A stretch of DNA of 8,662 nucleotides from positions 1 to 8,662 of the forward strand of contig JADHWW010000081.1 of assembly GCA_016783285.1 (NCBI GenBank). The letters run 5' to 3'. A program made the translations under genes and the position numbers. This stretch comes from Anaerolineae bacterium (GTDB lineage: Bacteria > Chloroflexota > Anaerolineae > B4-G1). Under the pieces are notes generated by a model that saw only the letters and a list, made by a program, of their open reading frames with translations, made no database searches and was not told where the DNA came from. Shown piece by piece: positions 1 to 5,696 of this stretch; within the stretch, counting starts at the first letter, position 1, and each line of letters opens with the position of its first letter.

Positions 1-41
1 AACTTTTCAACCAGGTCACTAAATGCCAATGGCTCAGACAT
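1..41 (-). CDS. N-terminal start of an unidentified gene running off the left edge
   Basis: Only 13 complete codons are visible, reading MSEPLAFSDLVEK from an ATG at 41-39. The start is supported by an upstream GAGAGGTGG sequence four to five bases away and by a good sigma-70-type promoter at 72-100. The composition is more AT-rich than the rest of the window. Because it lies against a CotH gene that has lost its 5' end, it may be the first gene (for example a transposase) of an inserted element. The protein cannot be identified from 13 residues, so this origin is inference. Confidence 0.4.
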   Translation of the reverse strand, partial: MSEPLAFSDLVEK

Positions 42-94
42 ACACCACCTCTCAGTTAAGATACTTCTGAAAGTTTAGCGTATGTCTCGCCATT
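28..94. repeat. Imperfect inverted repeat flanking the left-edge promoter
   Basis: AATGGC then AGACATAC (28-33, 36-43) is mirrored by GTATGTCT then GCCATT (80-87, 89-94). This gives 14 matched base pairs with a one-base spacing difference and a 36-base centre. One arm spans the ATG of the minus-strand gene and the other lies in the promoter spacer. It could be an operator, an RNA hairpin covering the start, or part of a mobile-element end. There is no T-tract to make it a terminator. Confidence 0.45.
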
Positions 95-100
95 AGTCAA
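72..100 (-). promoter_or_regulatory. Sigma-70-like promoter for the left-edge gene
   Basis: Read on the minus strand, TTGACT (plus 95-100) matches the -35 consensus in five of six bases. It is followed by an exact 17-base spacer and TAAACT (plus 72-77), which matches the -10 consensus in four of six. Transcription would start near 65, about 24 bases before the ATG at 41. The region overlaps an inverted repeat (28-94), so a repressor or the element's own protein could act here. The regulation is inferred. Confidence 0.5.
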
Positions 101-121
101 GCAATTGAGCGATATTCATTC

Positions 122-2227
122 CAAATTGAGAATTGCTGCAACGGCAACCTCTATCGCGGCTACGACGGGGCGGACCTGAGTTATCGCGGTTCCGATCCCG
201 AAGACTACCGTCCCTACTACCTCAAGGAGAACAACGAGGACGCCGACGATTACTCCGACGTCATCGCGCTGACCGGTGCGCTCACCAACAGTTCCGACGA
301 GACCTTCCGCGCTGAGGCGGAGGCGCTGGCCGATATGCGCCAGTGGCTGCGCTGGTTCGCTGTCCAGGCAGTGCTCGACAACCGCGAGGGGGCGTTGTGG
401 TTCGGGCAAGGTGACGACTACTTTCTCTACCACCGTCCCTCCGACGACCGCTCTATCCTCATATCCTGGGACCACGATGAAACCTTCTGCGACCCCAACC
501 CCGACCTCTGCAACCCGAACAACTCCATCTGGAGGCCCAACCTACCCATCGTGCGCCGCATCCTGCTCTATCCTGACTTCACCCGCTGGTACTACCAGGA
601 CATCGCCAGTATCGCGGCGGACGAATTCTCAATAGCAGAGATGTACCCACGCATTGATGCACTGCCCCGTCTGGGGTACGGCGAGGGCCGGGATGAACTC
701 AAGGAGTACGTCTCCGCCCGCATCGCGGCGCTGAATAGCCAGATACCCGATGCGACGCTCTCCATCAGCACCAACGGCGGGGCGGACTTCACCACGACAC
801 AACCGGTGGTGACGCTGGAGGGGGACTGCTCCCCCCTGCGCGACGTCTACGTCAATGGGAGCAGCGAGGGTATGCGGTACCCAACAGTGACGACCTGGCG
901 CTACACGAGCACGCTGTGGACGCGGGACAATGTTTTCGTCATCACCGATGGGCAAGACAGCCACACGATCACGGTGTACTGGGATGCCTTCCACGGCGGT
1001 GTGCTGGCGGAGGACACCATAATCGCGACCAGCGCCTATCCCTACGCCATCACCGATGACATCGTCGTGCCGGCGGGTCTCGCGCTGACCATTGAGCCGG
1101 GCGTGACGCTCCATTTCCAGGCGAACCGTTCGCTGCGCGTTGAGGAAGGGGGGAGGTTGCTGGCAGAGGGCACCGCCGCGCAACCTATCGTCTTCACCCG
1201 GCAGGGTGACGATTACTGGGGCGGCATCCTGCTCGAGTGCACCCAAGAGGACAACCGCATCATCCACGCGGTGATCGAGTACACCCGTGAGGTGATCACT
1301 AATCCGCGCACCCACGGCGTCTCGGCCTACGGCTCGCGGGTGACCATCGCCGACAGCATCATCCGGCACACCGGCTTCAGCGTCGCTGTCCAGACCTATC
1401 CCTGGCTAGGTCATGAACCAACGATCTACCTGTTGCGCAACGAGATTTATGACATCCAGAGAGACGCCGTGCACGTCACCGGTGGATACGCCTTCATCCA
1501 GGGCAACCACATCTACGACGTCCGGCATGGCGCTTATGAGTTCGAAGGCATTGAGGTCAGCCACATGATCACGCCAGCGCTGCTGTTGGACAACCACATC
1601 CACGACGTCTCCGACGACTGTATGGACCTGAACCACTCGTCGGCGGTCATCGAGCGTAATGAGTTGCACCACTGCGGCGACAAGGGCATCTCCATCGGGC
1701 ATCCCTCCTCCACAACGCTGATCAACAACCTGATCTACACCTGCCTGGGCCGTGATGATGACCCATACAGCGGCGCCGGCATCGCGGTCAAGGACGGTGC
1801 GGTCTCGCACATCGTGAACAACACGGTGGCCGACAGCAGACACGGTATCTACCTGTACGAGGGACACGAGGGTGGTGGGGGGGGCAACGCCACGTTGGTC
1901 AACTGCATCGTGTGGGGCAATCAATCAGCAGTGGATCTGGACGCGCTCTCCACCATCACTATCACCTACTCCGACATCGAAATGGATGGAGCCGTTTGGC
2001 CCGGTGAGGAGAACATAGACGCCGACCCGCTGTTTCGCTCTTCTCAAGGTGGCATCTACCGGCTGTTCGAGGACTCGCCATGTGTGGACACGGGCACACC
2101 GGAAGGCGCGCCGGACGAGGACATCCGGAGTGTCCACCGGCCTCAAGGCGAGGGGTATGACCGGGGAGCGCACGAGTTCTTCGAGTTCTTCTCCTGCTAC
2201 CTGCCGCTGATCCTGCGATTGGATTAG
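122..2227 (+). CDS. 5'-truncated secreted CotH kinase-domain / right-handed beta-helix protein
   Basis: The frame is open from 71 (stop at 68-70), but the first ATG is at 335 and no ATG, GTG or TTG lies in frame before it. CotH-like sequence already begins near 134-140 (GNLYRGYDGADLSY, then YYLKENNED), so the gene has lost its start, signal peptide and the first part of the kinase-like domain. Residue numbers here count the ATG at 335 as 1. The CotH metal-binding motif appears as WDHDETF (45-51). An Ig-like stretch follows at about 139-216. The beta-helix entry, IEPGVTLHF followed by the AQPIVFT strand, lies at about 239-288. Repeated NHIYDV/NELHHC/NNLIY rungs run to about 545, then DADPLF (562-567) and the YDRGAHE closing motif (608-614). 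The C-terminus YLPLILRLD resembles endings I recall on exported Chloroflexota proteins. CotH proteins are atypical protein kinases; here the role is probably cell-surface or extracellular. Activity is doubtful because of the truncation, so this may be a pseudogene. It ends tail to tail with the CoA-transferase gene, overlapping by 4 bp. Confidence 0.8.
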   Translation, partial: QIENCCNGNLYRGYDGADLSYRGSDPEDYRPYYLKENNEDADDYSDVIALTGALTNSSDETFRAEAEALADMRQWLRWFAVQAVLDNREGALWFGQGDDYFLYHRPSDDRSILISWDHDETFCDPNPDLCNPNNSIWRPNLPIVRRILLYPDFTRWYYQDIASIAADEFSIAEMYPRIDALPRLGYGEGRDELKEYVSARIAALNSQIPDATLSISTNGGADFTTTQPVVTLEGDCSPLRDVYVNGSSEGMRYPTVTTWRYTSTLWTRDNVFVITDGQDSHTITVYWDAFHGGVLAEDTIIATSAYPYAITDDIVVPAGLALTIEPGVTLHFQANRSLRVEEGGRLLAEGTAAQPIVFTRQGDDYWGGILLECTQEDNRIIHAVIEYTREVITNPRTHGVSAYGSRVTIADSIIRHTGFSVAVQTYPWLGHEPTIYLLRNEIYDIQRDAVHVTGGYAFIQGNHIYDVRHGAYEFEGIEVSHMITPALLLDNHIHDVSDDCMDLNHSSAVIERNELHHCGDKGISIGHPSSTTLINNLIYTCLGRDDDPYSGAGIAVKDGAVSHIVNNTVADSRHGIYLYEGHEGGGGGNATLVNCIVWGNQSAVDLDALSTITITYSDIEMDGAVWPGEENIDADPLFRSSQGGIYRLFEDSPCVDTGTPEGAPDEDIRSVHRPQGEGYDRGAHEFFEFFSCYLPLILRLD

Positions 2228-3525
2228 ATATAGTTCAATTCCCTCGCCGCCCGCGTCAGTTCGTCCCGGAACTGGAGAGCAGCGATGTTGATCAGTGCCT
2301 GCGCCCGCTGGCGGATCGTCTTGCCGTACAGGTCCGCCACTCCATACTCCGTCACCACGTAGTGGACGTGATAGCGGGAGGTGACGACCCCAGCGCCCTG
2401 CTTGAGCATGGGCACGATGCGGCTTAGAGTGTCTCTCTTGGCCGTGGCTGGCAGCGCGATGATTGGCACGCCTCCCTCGGAGCGAGACGCGCCGTAGATG
2501 AAGTCCACTTGCCCCCCCACGCCGCTGTACAGTTTGGGGCCGATGGAGTCGGCGCACACCTGCCCCGTCAGGTCTACCTCGATGGCCGAGTTGATCGCCA
2601 CCTGCCGGTAGTTCTGGGCAATGACAAAGGGATCGTTGATGTACTCGGTGCGACGCAGTTCGATGAGCGGGTTGTCGTGCACCCACCTGTAGAGCCGCTT
2701 TGTCCCCAGCATGAAGCCGGCGGTGATCTTGCCAGGGTGCAGCGTCTTGCGGGTGTTAGTGAGCACACCGGCCTCCACCAGGTCAATCACGCTATCTGAG
2801 AACAACTCGGTATGGATGCCCAGATCCCGCTTGCCGCCCAGGAAGTTGAGCACTGCGTCGGGGATCGCGCCGATGCCCATCTGCATAGTGGCCCCGTCGG
2901 GGATCAGTTCAGCGATGTGCTCGCCGATCTTGACGTGCATGTCCGAAAGTTCACCCTCCGTCATCGGCAGTTCCAGCAGAGGATAATTCACCGGCACGAT
3001 GTAATCCAGGCGGCTGACGTGGATGAAGGAATCACCCAGGCAACGTGGCATGTTCTCGTTGACCTCGGCGATGATGATTTTGGCCGCTTCGGCTGGCGAT
3101 ATGGTCAGTCCCGTCTCGATGCCATAGGAGCAGAAGCCATGCTCGTCGGGCGGCGAAAGGTGCACGAAGGCGACGTCCAGCGGCAGGATGCCCCGCTTGA
3201 AGAGCAGCGTAAACTCCGAGAGGAGCACGGGGGTGAAATCCACCCGCCCTTCCCAGACTGCCTTGCGCACGTTGGGGCCGATGAAGAGGGCGTTGGCGCG
3301 GATGTGACCCTCCATCTCCGGCGCAACGTAATCGCTCGACCCGATGGTGAGGGCGTGGCAAACCTCGACGTTCTCCAACTCCGGGGCGCGGGCGACCAGT
3401 GCCTCCAGCAGTTTCTGCGGCACGCTGCAGTTGCCGGTAAGGAAGATGCGGTCACCCGACTTGATGGCTTTGATAGCCTCCTCAGCGGTCGTGACACGGC
3501 GCTCGTAAGTCTGCATCCAACTCAT
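2224..3525 (-). CDS. Acetyl-CoA hydrolase/transferase family protein (4-hydroxybutyrate or butyrate type CoA-transferase)
   Basis: This 433-residue protein has the usual length for the family, which moves coenzyme A between an acyl-CoA and a carboxylate (often acetate) through a glutamyl-CoA thioester. An N-terminal domain runs to about 200 and carries the SPPDEHGFCSYG segment (124-135). MGIGAIPDAVL (216-226) precedes LGIHTELFSD, in which E240 aligns by motif with the catalytic glutamate of 4-hydroxybutyrate CoA-transferases. The C-terminal domain holds GVGGQVDF (335-342) and the VTEYGVADLYGK segment (391-402). The ATG at 3525 follows GAGGGAG with a six-base gap, and that site lies inside the last codons of ald, with three bases between the genes, so the two are probably translationally coupled. 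The acyl substrate cannot be told from sequence; 4-hydroxybutyrate, butyrate, propionate and acetate are all possible. The gene may act on acyl-CoA made by the KorABC enzyme encoded upstream. Confidence 0.92.
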   Translation of the reverse strand: MSWMQTYERRVTTAEEAIKAIKSGDRIFLTGNCSVPQKLLEALVARAPELENVEVCHALTIGSSDYVAPEMEGHIRANALFIGPNVRKAVWEGRVDFTPVLLSEFTLLFKRGILPLDVAFVHLSPPDEHGFCSYGIETGLTISPAEAAKIIIAEVNENMPRCLGDSFIHVSRLDYIVPVNYPLLELPMTEGELSDMHVKIGEHIAELIPDGATMQMGIGAIPDAVLNFLGGKRDLGIHTELFSDSVIDLVEAGVLTNTRKTLHPGKITAGFMLGTKRLYRWVHDNPLIELRRTEYINDPFVIAQNYRQVAINSAIEVDLTGQVCADSIGPKLYSGVGGQVDFIYGASRSEGGVPIIALPATAKRDTLSRIVPMLKQGAGVVTSRYHVHYVVTEYGVADLYGKTIRQRAQALINIAALQFRDELTRAARELNYI

Positions 3526-3528
3526 CGT

Positions 3529-4629
3529 TTACTCCCTCGTTCCAGCGTAGTACGCTGCTGCCAACGGTTCGTTCACGATTTTACCGTCTCTGGTGGCAAC
3601 TCCCCGGGCCAGGGCGGGCAGTTCCTCTAGCGCCTTCTCCATACCTATTTCAGCGATGCGGCGAATGTGGGGCCAGACCGCGTTGTTAAAGGCGTGGGTC
3701 GCTGTGCGGGGAACCGCCCCAGGCACGTTGGGAACGCAGAAGTGAACCACCCCCTCCTCAATAAAGACAGGGTCTCGCAGCGTGGTAGGCCGGCTGGTCT
3801 CCACGCCCCCGCCCTGGTCAATGCTGAAATCCAGAATGACCGCCCCCTTCTTCATCGAACGGACCATCTCGCGGGTGACGATGACAGGGGTTCTGGCACC
3901 TGGCATCAGGATCGCACCGATCAGCACCTCGGCAAAGCGGGCTACGCGGGCGATGTTGAAGGGATAGGAGACCATCGTGGTGATACGTCCACCAAACTGC
4001 TGATCTATCAGGCGGAGTTTTTCCTGGTTGTGGTCGAGGATGAACACATTGGCTCCCAATCCAAGGAACGTGCGGGCAGCGTTGGTGCCCAGCACGCCGG
4101 CCCCCAGAATAGCGACCCTGGCCGCTGGGACCCCAGGCACACCACTGAGGAGCACACCACGGCCGCCGTGGTCGCTTTGCAGGAAAGTGGCGGATAGTTG
4201 CGGGGCCATGCGCCCAGCCACCTCACTCATCGTGCGCAACACCGGCAATGTTCCATCGTCCTCTTCGATAGTCTCGTAGGCGATGGCGGTGATGCGCTTT
4301 TCCAACAACACCTCAACCTTGCGACGGCGGGCGGCAGCCAGATGCAGGAAGCCAGCGATGATCTGCCCTTCGCGGAGCCAATCCAGTTCCTCCTCAGTTG
4401 GTCGCACCGCTTTGAGCACCAGGTCGGCCCGGCCATAGACCTCCTCACCGGAATAGACGATGCGCCCGCCAGCCCGCTCGTAGTGGTAATCGGTGAAGCC
4501 AGCCCCCAATCCGGCCTCTTTCTCGACGTAGCAGGTGTGACCGGCGCGGGTAAGTAAATCCACCCCGTAGGGGGTCAACCCCACTCGCAGTTCCAAATCC
4601 CTGCGCTCCTTCGGGATGCCAATGTTCAT
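3529..4629 (-). CDS. ald: Alanine dehydrogenase
   Basis: The enzyme catalyses reversible NAD-dependent deamination of L-alanine to pyruvate and ammonia. At 366 residues it has normal length. The opening IGIPKER and the substrate-site residues of the family are in place: R15, K73 (in LKAVRP), H96 (in GFLHLA) and D271 (in DFSIDQGGG). The Rossmann motif GAGVLG is at 176-181, and the acidic residue ending the next strand is D199 (FILDH), which favours NAD over NADP. GGRGVLLSGVPGV (155-167) is characteristic. The ATG at 4629 has a strong AAGGAGGAG site seven bases away. The untranslated region upstream contains a perfect palindrome shared with the end of the stress-protein gene. Downstream, the CoA-transferase starts three bases after this stop codon. 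Pyridine nucleotide transhydrogenase alpha subunits are related, but the length and active-site pattern fit alanine dehydrogenase. Confidence 0.93.
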   Translation of the reverse strand: MNIGIPKERRDLELRVGLTPYGVDLLTRAGHTCYVEKEAGLGAGFTDYHYERAGGRIVYSGEEVYGRADLVLKAVRPTEEELDWLREGQIIAGFLHLAAARRRKVEVLLEKRITAIAYETIEEDDGTLPVLRTMSEVAGRMAPQLSATFLQSDHGGRGVLLSGVPGVPAARVAILGAGVLGTNAARTFLGLGANVFILDHNQEKLRLIDQQFGGRITTMVSYPFNIARVARFAEVLIGAILMPGARTPVIVTREMVRSMKKGAVILDFSIDQGGGVETSRPTTLRDPVFIEEGVVHFCVPNVPGAVPRTATHAFNNAVWPHIRRIAEIGMEKALEELPALARGVATRDGKIVNEPLAAAYYAGTRE

Positions 4630-4654
4630 GTTCCATCTCCTCCTTGCTCAGATC

Positions 4655-4688
4655 AAACCTGACAGGTTTTCGAAAACCTGTCAGGTTT
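4655..4688. repeat. Perfect 34-bp palindrome between the stress-protein and ald genes
   Basis: All 34 bases are self-complementary about the centre TTTTCGAAAA. Each half also contains a smaller palindrome, AACCTGACAGGTT on the left and AACCTGTCAGGTT on the right. The right half supplies the last two codons and the TGA stop (4683-4681) of the stress-protein gene. In minus-strand RNA it could form one long hairpin or two short ones just before the ald ribosome-binding site. No T-tract follows, so a classical terminator is unlikely. It resembles dispersed REP/MITE-like palindromes, but copy number cannot be seen here. Confidence 0.85.
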
Positions 4689-5661
4689 CAGATGTGGGAC
4701 GGATCAGAAGTACAGGGCTGTGCGCCCCTTGCAGTACCTTGCCCGCCACATTTCCATATACCCAGCGACTCATACCAGAGAACCCGTGAGTAGTCATACT
4801 GATCAGGTCGGCCTCGACTTCGGCGGCATAGGATAGGATCTCGTCGGCCGGTGAACCCTGTCGGACAGCGATGTGCACTACCGCCCCCTGCTCGCGCAAT
4901 GCGGCAGCCACGCTTCGCAGATAGACTCGCAACTGGATTTCGGCGTGATGGAGCGCGGTCGTGGCGAGTCGCAACCCAGGGGGATAACTCGTCAATAGCG
5001 CCACCGCGCGATCACCCAGCCCGGTCGTCAGAACAGAGATGAGAAAGACGCGCGTGACTCCCTCCAATCCTCCCTCCAGAGGGGAGGTTCGGCGAGGACG
5101 GATGAGCGCTTTCACATAAGGCAATGCCTGCTCTGCCAGTTCAGAGCCGTCCAGCGGCACCAGGATGCGCTGGTACGTAGTTCGACGTAGGGGCGCAGTG
5201 ACCGCGCTCCTACGCCCGGCCCGCACCAGCAGCACAGGGCACATGGCGCCGCGCATCACCCTGTCTGTCACGCTGCCGAAGACCCAACGGCTGATGCCAG
5301 AACGGCCATGCGCAGACATCGCGATCAGGTCCGCATTCACTTCACCGACGAAGGTGAGGATCTCGTCGGCCGGCCGGCCGAAGCGCACACTGGCCTGTAT
5401 ATCAGCGGCGACCGGCTCCAGCCTTTTCGCCACAGTCCGCAGATACTCCACCAGTTCTTGCTCGACGTTCCGTCTCTCCTCCTGCAGGCCGGCGGATGGT
5501 AGGTGCACATCCACGACAGCCGGCGCTGACCCTTTCATCGGTGGGGCGACCGAGAGCAGATGAACCTGACTTCCTCGATCGCGGATCAATTCCGCGACGT
5601 GAGGCAGCACTCCCTCGGCCAGTTCTGACCCATCAAGCGGGACAATCACTCTGCGATACAT
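4681..5661 (-). CDS. Tandem two-domain universal stress protein (UspA family)
   Basis: With the ATG at 5661 the protein has 326 residues and two Usp domains. Domain 1 (about 1-147) starts MYRRVIVPLDGSELAE. Domain 2 (about 162-322) starts YQRILVPLDGSELAE. Each has the RPADEIL/SPADEIL segment and the ATP-loop region. In domain 1 this reads SAHG, nine residues, GS (116-130); in domain 2 it reads TTHG, nine residues, GN (290-304), so the usual final Ser/Thr is Asn. Usp proteins bind ATP or AMP and help survival under stress; this one is presumably cytoplasmic. The frame is open up to 5823, but that extension overlaps the patatin gene and does not resemble Usp, so I chose 5661. No Shine-Dalgarno precedes it; the leader is filled by a direct repeat. 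Oddities: the linker is encoded by a palindrome, about 11 extra residues (RRTSPLEGGLEGV region, 190-202) are inserted in domain 2, and the stop codon lies in another palindrome. Confidence 0.9.
   Translation of the reverse strand: MYRRVIVPLDGSELAEGVLPHVAELIRDRGSQVHLLSVAPPMKGSAPAVVDVHLPSAGLQEERRNVEQELVEYLRTVAKRLEPVAADIQASVRFGRPADEILTFVGEVNADLIAMSAHGRSGISRWVFGSVTDRVMRGAMCPVLLVRAGRRSAVTAPLRRTTYQRILVPLDGSELAEQALPYVKALIRPRRTSPLEGGLEGVTRVFLISVLTTGLGDRAVALLTSYPPGLRLATTALHHAEIQLRVYLRSVAAALREQGAVVHIAVRQGSPADEILSYAAEVEADLISMTTHGFSGMSRWVYGNVAGKVLQGAHSPVLLIRPTSET
5056..5094. repeat. In-frame low-complexity repeat insertion inside Usp domain 2
   Basis: On the plus strand CCTCC and TCCCTCC runs face GGGGAGG, forming an imperfect palindrome centred near 5079. 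On the coding strand it encodes the SPLEGGLEG peptide (residues 193-201). Domain 1 has five residues (28-32) between the matching arginine and valine, and domain 2 has sixteen (189-204), so about 33 bases were gained without changing frame. I recall similar CT/GA-rich palindromes being dispersed in related genomes, but this window has only one copy. Confidence 0.6.
5186..5214. repeat. Palindromic repeat encoding the Usp inter-domain linker
   Basis: CGTAGGGGCGC (5186-5196) faces GCGCTCCTACG (5204-5214) across a seven-base loop. This gives 11 pairs with a single G-T mismatch. It encodes about residues 150-159 of the stress protein, which fall exactly between the two Usp domains. The long, nearly perfect pairing is more than codon choice alone would be expected to give. 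A dispersed palindrome captured in a permissive linker is the simplest reading. Confidence 0.7.
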
Positions 5662-5666
5662 CTTGG

Positions 5667-5692
5667 CGTGAAATGTGATGCGTGAAATGTGA
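5667..5692. repeat. 12-bp tandem direct repeat in the stress-protein leader
   Basis: CGTGAAATGTGA occurs at 5667-5678 and again at 5681-5692 with a 14-base period. It fills most of the 35 bases between the patatin stop and the stress-protein ATG. On the coding strand it reads TCACATTTCACG twice. It sits where a ribosome-binding site would be expected and could be an operator with two half-sites or a short dispersed repeat. Confidence 0.75.
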
Positions 5693-5696
5693 CAAT

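Noticed and set aside
629..1369. Long minus-strand open frame opposite the CotH/beta-helix gene
   Set aside because: Biased composition typical of the complement of a GC-rich gene; the plus strand has clear domain matches.
2812..3630. Long plus-strand open frame opposite the CoA-transferase
   Set aside because: The minus strand encodes a full, well-conserved CoA-transferase, so this frame is a shadow.
4156..4172. Short hairpin ACCACGG/CCGTGGT inside ald
   Set aside because: Only seven pairs within conserved GGRGVLL codons; explained by protein sequence and GC-rich codon choice.
4655..4688. Palindrome as a Rho-independent terminator
   Set aside because: No T-run follows on the minus strand and the loop is embedded in a perfect palindrome; repeat or processing function is more likely.
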